Origin: Pelecanus crispus
Taxonomy: Eukaryota; Chordata; Aves; Pelecaniformes; Pelecanidae
NCBI RefSeq assembly: GCF_030463565.1
Contig: NC_134644.1
Location: forward strand, 151,553,967 to 151,617,966
DNA: 64,000 nt
Direction of reading: 5' to 3'
Of this stretch, positions 52,401 through 63,010 are shown piece after piece. Below the pieces are notes generated by a model, which had not been told where the DNA came from, ran no database searches, and saw nothing but the letters and a program-made list of their open reading frames with translations. Position 1 is the first letter of the stretch. The number at the start of each line of letters is the position of its first letter. The translations under genes and the position numbers were made by a program.

Positions 52401-55400
52401 GGAGTAGACACTTCCTCGCAAATGCCTTTGGCACACATATTTCAGTACGAAACATTTTACGTGTGATGAAAGTATATTTGAAATGTGGAACAAACATGGG
52501 ATGCAAACGTCAGAATGAGATAAAGACATGTAACTCATTACTGACTCTCAACAAAGAGCAAGCAGATCACTATATAGCCAGTTTAATACCCAGGACTCAG
52601 CAGTGCTGGGGGGTGAGGGCAAGTGCAAAGGCTCACGCACCACAGTAAGCACTTCTGGGTGTGGGCTGTTAATGCTGAAGCTCCCACAGGGAAAGGACAT
52701 GGAGGACTTCATACATCTCCTTCTGCCAGATCCTCACTGCTGCTCCTGCAGCTTTTGCTGCCTGGGTACACACAACCTCATCCACTGTGGCAGCCCAGGG
52801 TCAAAGATAGAAACGCCACTTTACCCTTCTGCCACTCAAAAGGAGCCACCCCACCTACTCAGCAATCATGAGGGGAAGAAGGAAAGCATGATCCAAACTT
52901 CCAAGCTACTTCCAAGCAGTTTGAGATCTCCAAGAACACCATGCAACATATTAGTAGGCAGATTAATTTGAGGATCTACAAGAAAGGATGTATTAGAGAA
53001 AAGAAAGTCCCAGTCCCAGCTAGAAAGGTCACATTAAGTATCACTGTTTAATACTTAAAGCAGTGGTTTCCACAGTCGCCTTTTAAAAACTGCTTTGATT
53101 TATCTTATTTGACTACTGAACTACAGGCACAGCTTTATTTCACAGTCTTGGGGACAAATTGCCTACTTCCTTATCTCTAACTTTTGATTACTGTTCTCTT
53201 AATATGGCTATGACACAGCAAACCAAAATTAGGAATTATCTTAAACTGCTGGGTTTGGGGATTTTCTTCCCCCCTTATCACACGTTTTTACCCCAGAAGG
53301 TAGAACTGTCCAGACCAGAAACTCCACACATTGTTCAGTGTTATAAATATTTGTGTTTAGCCTCTTATCAGCAAAGTATTGTTGAGACTAAAAAAATTTA
53401 CTTACATAAAAACAAAAGGAGGAAACAGTGCAGTCTGTAAGGCAGGAGAAGACAGTGTTAAGTCAAGAAATACAAATACAGACAGGTCCCTAAAACAACA
53501 CAAGAGAATCCAGCATAAGTTTAATATAAATACAAAGGGAAGGGCATTTCGGTGTTAGCGATAATCCATTTAGTAAGCGCACATGGCAATCCCGACCATT
53601 TCCAAAATGGACAGAACAATACTTTTGAAAGAAATCTGCAGCAGTGAGTCAGGAAAGTTCAGGTCTTCTCCCAGGCTGCCATTTTAGTTTTGGAAAAAGC
53701 AGTAGAGTCATTGTCTTATCTACTCAAAACAGGCACCATCATCAGAAACCCCTGTATTTTGGCAACAGTGAGTGTTCAGTGGTACTTTTCATGTTTTCCT
53801 ATACTTTTGCTCCTGAAATTTAGGGAACATGCCATGTAACTAGAATTGGACACTTTCTTGTATCCCTTAATACTGCTTATTTGACTCTTCCCCTAACACT
53901 GTCACTATTACCTGTGGTAAAATCTCCTGAAACATCTAGAACTGCTGCCTACTCCCCACTTGCCTGTTCCAGTAGCTTGAAGCACAGCTCAGTCATTAAT
54001 ATAAGAATACAGAATAATGCAGAGTTGGTGAGGGATTTTCTTCATTTTTTGGTTTTGATGAAAAGAACAGTTTAAAAAAAAACCAAACCAAAACAAAAAA
54101 ACCAAAAATAAAACCACAAAACCAACAAAAAAAAACCCCAAACAAACAAAAGGTATCTATTATATAGTTCCCCCACAGGAAAAAAGATATCTAGATATAT
54201 CTTTTTTCCTCCCAGTTTTCCATTAGAAAACTTAATTTTAAGCGATTTTGTTTCAACAGAAGTCAACACCAATCTGAACCCTCGGCAAGCTCTCAACAGA
54301 TTTGTTGCTCAGCGAAGAAGCACGGGCCAGAAAAGGAGAAAGGGCGAAAATGGAGGCTCTTATTACAACATATTTGAAAAGAACAGCGGGCCAGGGGACT
54401 GAATTGCATCTTAACGTTGAAACAAAAAATAAAACAGACATCCTTGAATTAAAATTCTTCAGAACTTTCCAAGCCAGAAACCTTCCCCCCTGGCCAGCAC
54501 ACACTAAAAGTCTGAAAGTATGGGAACTTCCCACTTGAAATTCAGATTTCTGGCCAGCTGCACTTTTGAAATAGAAGTTCATAAATAAGAAACCCAACCT
54601 GGTTTGATATGAAAGAAATAACATTTTTAGAGCAGTGCTGAAATCATAGATACTCAGTCTGACAAAACTTTCCACAAATGGAAAGTGCATTGCGAGTGCA
54701 GAGAAGCAGAGGCTGCATGGTCAGACAGAGGCTCTATCCAAGAAAATGCAGCCCATGATCAGACCAGCTTTGATTCCTGGTAACACCTGCAGATTTCTGG
54801 GTTACATTTTATCTACACTCTCAATAGTATACACACCACAGCTCTCTTATGGTATTTTCTCTCTTTCCTCAGAAGGAAAACCATCTTACGTCCGAGTCCT
54901 TTGGTGAAGGACCACATAAGAACACTGCTTTTTGCCTGTTATCAGGCACTGGTTTGCTCTATTTGCTCAAGTACTCAGAAACTTTTCATCTCTCTTTTGC
55001 CAACACCTGAATCCTTTTGCTCATGCTAAAGGCCGCTGTTTACCAGCAACACAGACTTGAAAAGGTCAGCCTCCTAGATGACTAACTCCAAAGCTCTGCT
55101 GCTGCAAGGAAACGTGTCTCAATTTTATTCATAAATGCATAATGACTAGCTGTCATCACAGCTGCATCCTGAATATACCACATTATTCCATGGGCGCCCA
55201 ATACAGAGACAGACCATGATCTCAGATTACGCTCAAGGACATAGATGAGCTGCATTAAAATGAGACAAATAGGGATGTATATACCTGCTCATACCGTCTT
55301 TCTCCTGATGAAGAAGGAGAAGACATGACACAGCCACAATGGTCTCATCTTGTTAATGACTTCTTGCAAGAAGTGTGCCATTTGTCTTTAGGGGCTGGAG

Positions 55401-58400
55401 GTAGTGGGACATATACTGAATCTGTCTCTCCAGCTTGGTCATTGGCCAAATTTGCAGAGTTTGGAAGAGTGGAGGGGCAAGGGTTATGGGTTAGGTTCTT
55501 CAAGTCTGCAACATCATAGTGTTGGTAAATATTTCATCACTGTTCGTTTTGAGAAAAGCATCCATTGTGCCAAGCTGCTTTCCCCATGTTTCGGGAGCCC
55601 TGCTGTCCCCTGACAACTTCTCCCATGAGATTAGGTTGCTGGGGAAACAGCCAGAGCATGCCTGCTATAAGGAGCAAACCGTAATAACCTATGCAACAGG
55701 TAAAGGTAGTGCTGGGCAAAAACAAGGGCCTGGAAAGCAGGGTTAACCTGCATGGGCTTGTCCCCACTTCAAAAGTTTGCCCTGCTAGATATGATCAGGG
55801 GAATATAGCTGGTTGGTGTGATGCTGAGTGCAGATATAGATGAGTCATGTTGAACGCTGTCAGGCAGCCGCAGTAAAGCCATGGTCCTTGCACAGCACTC
55901 CCACTCCAGGGGGTGCTGGTCTCAGCACATCCTTCGCAACCCCATTCAGAAGCAAAACACAGGACAAGGATCAAAAGGCCTTAAATTCAGTTTGATTTTT
56001 CCTTTGCCTCTTCTATTTTAGTCAGTGACATATACAAATATCTTCAGCTAGAAGCTTAAATACTGCTGTTTTTAAGACAAGCCAAGAAAATGAAGCAAGT
56101 ACTAGCAGACTACCTGAGAGGACAGCTCTATTCTCTCTCATAATGAAAGACAGAAGCGAAGGTGAAAAAAGTAAGCAGTACAATTTTTAGGAACACCCCC
56201 CCCCCCCCAGCCTAGCAATCTCATTCACCTCTGGTTTCCTATCTTCTCATTCTAATAAAACGGAAGGTTTCTGTTATAAAAGCTGCACTGGTTTTACCTG
56301 CAGACAGATCTGTGCTCAATAAATAGCTGCGGTGGCAGGAAAGTGGCTAACTGCTTCCCGTTCATCGCCAGCTGCAGTGCGGTCCCTCTGCCACTTCTCC
56401 CACATTAGCTGGCAGGTTGCTTGTAAAGGTGTGCACTAACTTGCTTCAGGCATCCAAGACTGACTAGTCAAAGACAGTCCATGTCACTGACAGAAAAGGA
56501 GCATGCTATTTCATCATTTTAATGATGTTTTATTCTTGAATCTTTCATTAATCATCCCTCTTGCAATGCAACATAAACAAGAGCAAGTTTGGGGTAATGC
56601 CTGGTTTTAACACTAAGCAGCAGTAACACTGAAACCCTAACTATGTTTTCACTCCTAACCAACGTGTAGGATGCTAAGTGCTGCCTACACATCTTCAACA
56701 ATGGAGAAGGAAAGAACAGTACAGAGGTGCTTTAAATATGAACTTCACTCCATGTCTTTCAATGCTGTTACAGAAATTTTGTCACTCTGCCATAAAACAT
56801 CTCACAAGCCAGAGTATACTAATAAATACTGGAACATGCACAACAAAGCCAGTTTGTTGAGTGAGATTCTTTAATAGCCAAAATGAATACTTATCCAGCT
56901 GTCAGTTACACCTGTTAAAGGCACTGTGTACATCTAATGACAGTGGATGCACTCCTGTCTTTTACAGAGTTAGTTGATCTCTCTTAGGAGTTTGTTCTGT
57001 ACCATAATGAAAGAACACATAAAGCACTACTGCTATTTGTATTATGAAGTAGTAATTTATGTAGGCACAACCAGTTTAAGTTTAAATTGTAAACAAAAAA
57101 AGCTGGAGAACTACTGTCTTTGCCAAGCAGGAAGCCTAAATGTCATGTATGAAAATCCATTGTGTTGTGGAACAGAAATTTGGTTAATTTTATGTCTTGA
57201 GAATGTACTGACCTTGCACTAACATTTAAGGTATAAACCAGTGCTGTCCTTGAACTCTATAAAATAACCAACTGCTTTTGGCAGCACAGTCATCACATGC
57301 CTTAATAAGCACACACACATATGTACATAACCCATAAATCAAGTTAAGTATTACACATGTACTTATCAAGTCACCCCTCTTCACCAGAAGGGCCTGCAGT
57401 AAAGAAAAACCTAAGTATACAACATCATTTCTGATGGTACGTTAAGAGAAATCCACAATACTGGCATGCCAAAAGACATCCTTAAACACTGCAAACATAC
57501 ATTTTGAAGAGTTATTTCCTGCCAGCAATTTTAAAAAAAAAAACCAAAATAGTCAGCTGGCAGTGTTTGAGGGCAAATTGCAAGCATTCCTGATGGATTT
57601 AACTTTCTTTAGCAGACCCGTTATCAGTCTCATCAAGACTAATTAAGACTCAGCAGTAATTGTTGGGAGTTATCTGTAGGGCTATAACAGGCATTGGACC
57701 AGAACTAAAGAGACACTGCTTCTCACAAAGTAAATCCCTAATCAGAAAGGGGCTTTTCATTCACTGTCTTGAGCACTTCAGTAGGTCTGAATTTAAGAGA
57801 CTGTAAATAAACTGTATTTTTTTATTTATGAAGTATGTAGGAAAAACCTTTCTAGAATTTGTTAGGAATACTTCTTCACACCTTTTTCTACAGCCTTTCT
57901 AAACTCTCTTTACATACCTTAATCACACATAGCAAGCGAAGAGGTATCAAGTCACAAAATTCTTACTCTGTCCTTCCAAACATCACCCCTCTCCAGAACA
58001 ACTCACTGCAAGCAAGGTTACAGTAGCACCAGCAGCATGCCAAGTACTTCCCAGAAAACTAAAAGAGCATTCCCTCCCTGAAAATGCTGTTGGAGTCATA
58101 CTACACCCACCTGCTCCAAACACTACTATCCTCATAAGAACCACAGCAGCTGGAGAGGAGGTAAGGGAAGAAAAGGGACATTCAGCACCTTGCAGTAGTC
58201 AGACACAAGCAAGAGATATCCAGGCTCCAAGCCTGCCAAAGAAAGATCATACATGTCACAGACCACATTAAAATGTATTTCAAAAGTCACCTAGGTTGCA
58301 ACAACCCAAATACATGCTGGATTCTGCCCATCACTACAGTTGCAAGATAAGATGAACATGACATTTTCACAGCAGTCATCAATACACTTATCAGTCTAAA

Positions 58401-60087
58401 GCACTGACACTACCAAAAAGCATTGACGGTTGCAAAACCCAAGAACGTATGTAATCCTTCTATTGAGCTCTAACAAAGACTCTTCTGGGAACTGTTTAGA
58501 GGCAACAGATTCATCAGATATGCCACAGGATATAAAAACAAAGCAAATAGTTCTTTCCATGTGAGAAACAAGTTCGTACACGGACAAAACAATAACAATA
58601 CTATTATTATTGCCACCCACGCTTCACAGAGAGCACTCTGTCATTGGAACTCGCTGCTTTACAAGACAGACCAATACACTAAGAGCACAAGGAAAGGAAG
58701 ATAGCAAAGGAAGCCCTATACTCAGGAGGTAGGATAATATTTCAACTCTTTCATATAACAAACTATTTGGTTGAAAAATTCAAAACTTACCTGCTGTAGC
58801 TTTCGGAAAAAGCCTATGAAGACATCACTGTTGGTAATATTTGAATCCAAAGTAACTGAAAAACAAGAGGAAAGCGGGAAGGGAAGAAACTAAACTTAGC
58901 CAAAAGATGAAAAACTGGGCTATTGTCTAAAAACAAGATGTATATACAGCATGACCGTTGGTTAAACGGTCAGTGCTACTTCACTCATCCTTTGGTTTCT
59001 GCATAGCTACCTTTACCAGCCTGTTGTTAAATAACTGAAGATAGGAACAGTGCAAAATACATGTAGCATTGCTGTTCTCCCAAAGCAAGACTACAGTAAG
59101 GTTCTTGGCCATGTAACTCCATGGTCACTCATGGACAGTAACTCTAAAAGGAACTGTTGAATAATCAAGTAAAAAAGAGAAAATAATCACTAAGTAAGAT
59201 TTTAAAGACTAACCTTGAGTTTCTGTTTTGTAAGTCTTGGCATAAAGTATCTGAGGCCAGAGGCTACCAGAACCTCTTTAAGCTCATCCCCTCACACACC
59301 CTTCTTTCTGGGTAGTTGAAATGGTTATATTTTTTTTTTTTTTGGCTTACATGAGACTTGCAAGACACATTCTAGGGATCTGCAGACCTGGTTTATAACA
59401 CAACACATTGCACCTGAGATTTAGTTTTTCTACAAACTTTTGTTACAATTCTCACAAATCTGCCTGGAAACCCTTGAAGGAAAAAGGTTTATGCAGAGGC
59501 TAGTTCCATATGACACTTCTACCAGTCCAAGTCCTCATCTTTTTTGCCTCCCTCTTTTACCCACCAGCCATCAGTTCTCACACCCACCCCCGTGTCAGCT
59601 CTGGCAGTTGTGAAGCAGCAGGGACGGGTGGCTCAGCTCACTGATCCAGAAGAACAGAGAATGGCCAGACTACAGGCTGCCACCAGAAGGCCAAGTTGGC
59701 TTAAGTTTAGTGTGAAACTGCACCCTTACATTCTGGGAAAGCTGCAGAAAGGCAGCCGCTTCGGAAATAAGAGAAATACGGTATGCTGCTGTTCTAGAGC
59801 CAATGAACCAACAGACAGAACAGCACTGCAGTGCTTAGCCCCAGCCTTTTAGATACACCCTTACTCAGCTCAGTATAGAAGGTAAAGCACCCTGCAGTCA
59901 CAGTTGTAGACACATCCTCAAAGGTTTAAGCTCTACATATGAAAGCTGATAGGTTGTTATAGCCAAGCTTACCATTCTGAAGGTACTGCTCCAGCTGAGA
60001 CTGTCTCTCATCTGCCATCGACTTGGTCATTGCCAGGTAAAATTTTGGAGGGAAAGCGGGTACAGCACTCCCAAAAAGCTGCCTCAG
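35343..60087 (-). CDS. SNX31: SNX31, sorting nexin 31 (PX plus FERM-like), 5'-partial, 12 coding exons
   Basis: Twelve exons on the minus strand join in perfect phase into 385 codons plus stop. Exons: 60087-59973, 58855-58791, 50520-50410, 47090-47000, 45312-45225, 43324-43255, 42698-42615, 41969-41766, 41212-41117, 39300-39223, 38193-38134, 35438-35343. The protein is the SNX17-like cargo adaptor SNX31. It has the second half of the PX domain (FPPKFYLAMTKSMADER), then a FERM-like module: F1 (TSDTAERVLE), F2 (VADFELPYVSL, MDPSLDTLLMDC), and F3 (FYGYVRLDPCICDYPEEGC through WQVTFL and LELRFEYND). An acidic C-terminal tail ends REEDL. Family members bind PI3P on endosomes through PX and NPxY/NxxY cargo tails through F3, sending integrins or uroplakins to recycling or degradation. 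About 47 N-terminal residues, probably two exons, are missing; I found no match for them in 60.1-64.0 kb. The exons are short and the introns large, up to 8.3 kb. There are no internal stops or frameshifts, so the gene looks functional. Confidence 0.96.
35896..35947. repeat. 30-bp direct duplication
   Basis: aggta-aagcaggcaaactata occurs at 35896-35917 and again at 35926-35947, with one T/C difference. It is a local duplication in the last SNX31 intron. Confidence 0.85.
38134..38193 (-). other. SNX31: SNX31 coding exon, C-terminal tail
   Basis: The exon has 60 bases, phase 0. The acceptor is tcaatctctttag, leading into GAG. It encodes EIKMPESMKNSEKSSIQQKQ. The donor that keeps the frame open is CAG|gtttgt. 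A stronger-looking gtaagt lies 4 bases further downstream but would shift the frame into a stop in the next exon. Confidence 0.85.
39223..39300 (-). other. SNX31: SNX31 coding exon, F3 C-terminal helix
   Basis: The exon has 78 bases, phase 0. The acceptor is tatcctctag and the donor is ATG|gtgagc. It encodes AFLLSSCLKKIISEQMLKAA and then KDDQEM. The AFLLSSCLKK string is diagnostic for SNX31. Confidence 0.95.
41117..41212 (-). other. SNX31: SNX31 coding exon, F3 lobe
   Basis: The exon has 96 bases, phase 0. The acceptor is tttttcccccccag and the donor is CAG|gttagt. It encodes GATKDGEDDTLELRFEYNDS and then GTWQWIILYTKQ, the last F3 strands. Confidence 0.94.
41766..41969 (-). other. SNX31: SNX31 coding exon, F3 lobe (cargo-binding, PTB-like)
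   Basis: The exon has 204 bases, 68 codons, phase 0 at both ends. The acceptor is ttttggtgcag and the donor is CTT|gtaagt. It encodes FLELIREIQFYGYVRLDPCI, then the CDYPEEGC segment, the GNNEINCCIKLP strands and RSWQVTFL. In this family the F3 lobe recognises NPxY/NxxY motifs in receptor tails. Confidence 0.96.
42615..42698 (-). other. SNX31: SNX31 coding exon, F2 lobe end
   Basis: The exon has 84 bases, phase 0 at both ends. The acceptor is ggcaatccag and the donor is AAG|gtaaaa. It encodes EVERNWVKPTEGQMQELKFL and then QKNASKAK. Confidence 0.94.
42761..42790. repeat. interrupted (ca)n microsatellite
   Basis: cacacacact, then a short interruption, then seven CA units, in the SNX31 intron between exons 43255 and 42698. 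Confidence 0.9.
43255..43324 (-). other. SNX31: SNX31 coding exon, F2 lobe
   Basis: The exon has 70 bases. The acceptor is the rather pyrimidine-poor ttggaaaag and the donor is CAG|gtaaaa. It encodes YMDPSLDTLLMDCRASLNLL and then YMQ, a near-invariant family block. Confidence 0.94.
43452..43496. repeat. A30 followed by (ag)n
   Basis: About 30 A run directly into seven or so AG units. It lies in an SNX31 intron about 130 bp from the exon at 43324, on its upstream side in transcript terms. Confidence 0.95.
45225..45312 (-). other. SNX31: SNX31 coding exon, F2 lobe start
   Basis: The exon has 88 bases. The acceptor is cttttcccag and the donor is AGTG|gtgagc. It encodes VVKKVADFELPYVSLQTMK and then ELHCKLGIRK. 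The final TG plus the G of the next exon makes the Trp of the conserved KWY motif. Confidence 0.94.
46205..46400 (+). mobile_element. MIR-like SINE remnant in SNX31 intron
   Basis: The stretch contains gctaagtgacttgccaaggc followed by cacacagagaggctgc, close to the MIR core and 3' half. The left part (gaagactgaaaaa) may be the eroded gaggaaactgag segment. A 97-codon open frame here is incidental. Confidence 0.65.
47000..47090 (-). other. SNX31: SNX31 coding exon, F1/F2 boundary
   Basis: The exon has 91 bases. The acceptor is gtttttaaag and the donor is CTG|gtaagt. It encodes VISCKMGLSRELIKYFSLFF and then FQDHDGGALS, plus one base of a split Val codon. Confidence 0.94.
50410..50520 (-). other. 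SNX31: SNX31 coding exon, FERM F1 lobe
   Basis: The exon has 111 bases (37 codons). The acceptor is ccacctaacag and the donor is GAG|gtaatg. It encodes DTFKIQTQRAFLDVYLADS and then NIRLDIQTSDTAERVLE. The TSDTAERVLE string is characteristic of the SNX17/SNX27/SNX31 F1 lobe. A 60-codon open frame in another frame overlaps it and is spurious. Confidence 0.95.
54072..54155. repeat. A-rich low-complexity tract
   Basis: A-runs alternate with single or double C over about 80 bases (aaaccaaaac type). The minus-strand frame here reads as a Phe/Trp/Leu-rich string and is spurious. Confidence 0.85.
56196..56208. repeat. C13 homopolymer
   Basis: 13 consecutive C in the 8.3-kb SNX31 intron. Confidence 0.95.
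58791..58855 (-). other. SNX31: SNX31 coding exon, end of PX domain
   Basis: The exon has 65 bases. The acceptor is tttttcag and the donor is CAG|gtaagt. With the split Val codon it encodes VTLDSNITNSDVFIGFFRK and then LQQ, the last PX helix and the link to the FERM-like module. Confidence 0.94.
59973..60087 (-). other. SNX31: SNX31 coding exon, PX domain second half
   Basis: The exon has 115 bases. The acceptor is ggctgtttcacag and the donor is AATG|gtaagc. It encodes LRQLFGSAVPAFPPK and then MADERQSQLEQYLQN. It contains the PX proline loop (PPK) and the downstream Arg region that help bind phosphoinositide in this family. The first codon is in phase 0, which fits the usual boundary before LRR/LRQ. 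Confidence 0.95.
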
Positions 60088-61394
60088 CTGTGAAACAGCC
60101 AAAGGAAAACTCCACATCAGTGAAGAAGTATTCATAGTGTCCAAGGAGCTTTCAATGCTCTCTTGTTTTGACAACGAGACATGATGACCTGCAAAGGGCA
60201 CAGGGTACCCACCCAGCACCTCCCTGATGGCCCTCAGGGCCCACAGCGGGGGCAAAGCCTTTGCCTGGGCAGCCACCAGAAGACAGCCCAAGTGAGCAAC
60301 CTCTTTTGATGGGTTTCTCATTTTTACAGTCTTACCACTTCTGAGCTCCTGCTCCGAGCCAGAAAAGTAGCATTGTATTAACCTTATCAGCTAGGTCTTA
60401 AACACCTCATGGACAAAGAAGATACGGTTACAGATGTCTTCTCTTCCCAATACCTCCAAACAGGATTTCTTTGATCTATACCCGCAGAACTACTTTTTAA
60501 GAGCTGGTGAATTCTGCCCTTGACTTGTGCCACCTCAGAGGCTTTTATTATTTTGTCCATGAGAGGTAGTAACTTTTATCGGATCATCTAATATTGTCAA
60601 AGGAAAAACAAACAAGCAAAACCAAACCAAAACAACAAAACCCAGAAAATCTTTCAGGAACACAAACTATCAGAAAGTTTGGTTCTTCCTCCAGCTATAT
60701 CAGCTGGCGAATAAGAGCATAATGTCTCTGTACAAACCCTACCTCATTTATAAACAGACCTGAAAGGACCAGAGAACCACAATTACATTATCTTATGATA
60801 ACATAAGATAGTTCCAGTATAGGTTTGGGCACTGGTTGATCACTTGGAAGTGTAAAAATTCTCTGCTATAAGCAAATTATCTCAAGAGAAGGATAAGCTA
60901 TGTTTACCTTCCCAGTATGTACATTACTAAGCACAGCAAAATACAGCAAGTTTGCCTGGAAACATTCCTTCACCTAAATCAAAACAACATGGCATCTGAT
61001 CAGTAAAAAGAGATTCCTGTAGTATGCTGAGACATTACTACTAATTACATTTTAAGCACCAGAATTCAACTCGGCAATTAGTGTCACTAAATCCTCTGAA
61101 AGTTGACATTTTCCCTCTGGCCCCAGCTGCCCAAGTCTTTCACATGACTCCAGCAGCTGAAGCTTGGAGAAAAAAGAAAGTTTATCACTGCAAGAATCAG
61201 CAATACCTTTTCCTGCCTGTTGGCTAAAGACAGGAGTGAGGCATATTCTCACAGCTCCACTTTCCCTACATTGGCAACACACTGCTATTTCTGAGTTCTT
61301 GATTATTAGATAATGCGTGAATCGCTCTGAGATGCACAGCATAAGAGAGTTAGATAACACTACATGCTTTGGTTTTATGTAAAGCTAACAGTAA

Positions 61395-61600
61395 TAGCTA
61401 GTACAGAGTGCTTTTTATCTTCAAAGTCCTTCACATATGTGATTTTCCCCCAGGGACTGAAAAATATTATCTCTGCTCCACAGGCAGGCAAATTGAGGAG
61501 ACACAGCAAAAAAATTTGCCAGAAGTTGGAAAGACAGAGCCACACTGACAACAAGGAGGTCCTCTTTCTTCCCTCTGCATTCAGGCCATGCCTCACCTAC
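61395..61600 (+). mobile_element. MIR-like SINE remnant in SNX31 5' intron
   Basis: The order of landmarks is that of MIR: a gagtgctttttatc segment, ccttcacatatgtg (the 'ctttacatatatt' region), attatctctgctccacaggc, then caaattgaggagacacagc and a degraded cacac tail. Divergence is high. Confidence 0.55.
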
Positions 61601-62990
61601 AAAGTGGTGCCGTCTGTTATCATCAGTTTGCACAAGCCGAGACTCTGGCCTACTTAAAAAAAAAATTAATTCATCTCAGTGCCGGCTGCTTGGTAAGTTT
61701 CTTGAAATGCAATTGTGTGTCCTCAGGATTTGGGCTACAGAGAAGAGAAACTTGCCCCAACCAGTTAGACTTTTTCACATCTCAAATAATTAAAGAAAAA
61801 TGCCCATAAACTTCAAGTATGTATTTGTGTTGTGCTGAAGGTCCACCAGACTATCAGCCACCAGCATGATATTTCATGATAGAACAAAACTAGCCAATAT
61901 TTGTCTTCACAAGCCGAACAGCCTAGGCTACATTTTAAATGCAAGTCAGCAACAGCACTGTACCTGGTGGTGCCAGGTGCCAACTGCCTGCTGCCCTGCC
62001 AGGCCAACACAGCCATAAGAGATGGGTCCCCTACCCAAAATCTGCTTCTGACCTCCTTTTTTTTTTTTTTTTGAGGTTCTGGGTTTGTTTCTGCAGCCTA
62101 AAGCCACTCCACAGAAGACACGTGCCTCAACACCAAGCCAGGCTGCCCTGTGCACTGCCTTTTTCTCTCAGCTGGACCTACTTGGCCAGACAGGTACTTC
62201 CCAGCCATCCTGCTCCACAAGCTGTCCAAGGGGAAGACCCCCATCCTTTGGCCTCTCTGCATGCCTGACCAAGCAGCTTCTCTGCAGACACTATGTACAG
62301 CTCCCATTGACAACACACAGCAGCCGCCTGGGCCTGTCATGCCTCGCAGCCCACAACCCAGCACCGAGTCTGGGCACAGCTCCACTTCCAGCTCCCCACC
62401 CCAGAGGCAGCTTCAAGAGCAAGAAGCAGGAAAGCCCACAGCAGACTTGATCACAAAAACAAGCTTAAATGTGACTGTGCTAGAAACCCAGACAGGATGT
62501 TCCAACCTGGTGGAAGAGGTACGTATTCTTCCTCCAAGATTTCTACCTAAAAGAGATAGAGCAGCTTCCCTAAATATGACAGTTTTAAGCTCTAAGAGCT
62601 AATCTCTCCAAAAAGGGGAGTAAAGACACATGCCATAGCTGGTGCTGTTTCTTTTTAATCTTTCTGCAATAAATATTCCCCTCCTCAGCAGGAGACATCA
62701 CCAGTTTTAAAGTGTAGTTGACCAGAATTAATCATCTCCTACTTAGACTAATCCCATAGGTTTGCTTTTAGGTGTCAGGTCCTGCCTATGCTGTCTAGAC
62801 GAGCTATATCACCCAGGGCCATGCTCCATCATAGGTGTGCAGATGCCAAAGTCAGACAGAGCACCAGAAGCAAAAGTGCTAACCTGAGAAAACAGAGCAG
62901 CATTATAACTATAAAGCTATTATGTATGGATTATATACAGAATGAACAGGCCTCTGGGCATTTCCTTCTCAGTTACCTGATTAAATATTT

Positions 62991-63010
62991 AAAAAAAAAA
63001 AAAAAAAAAA
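62991..63010. repeat. A20 homopolymer
   Basis: 20 consecutive A; no recognised element in front of it. Confidence 0.95.

Larger units (their letters stand above)
50521..58790 (-). other. SNX31 large intron (8.3 kb)
   Basis: It separates the PX-terminal exon from the F1 exon. It contains the A-rich tract at 54.1 kb, the C13 run and short incidental frames only. No nested gene was recognised on either strand. Confidence 0.8.

Noticed and set aside
59544-59852. 102-codon plus-strand frame beside the SNX31 PX exons
   Set aside because: It shows no family resemblance, and no splice or promoter context was seen. It lies in an intron on the opposite strand.
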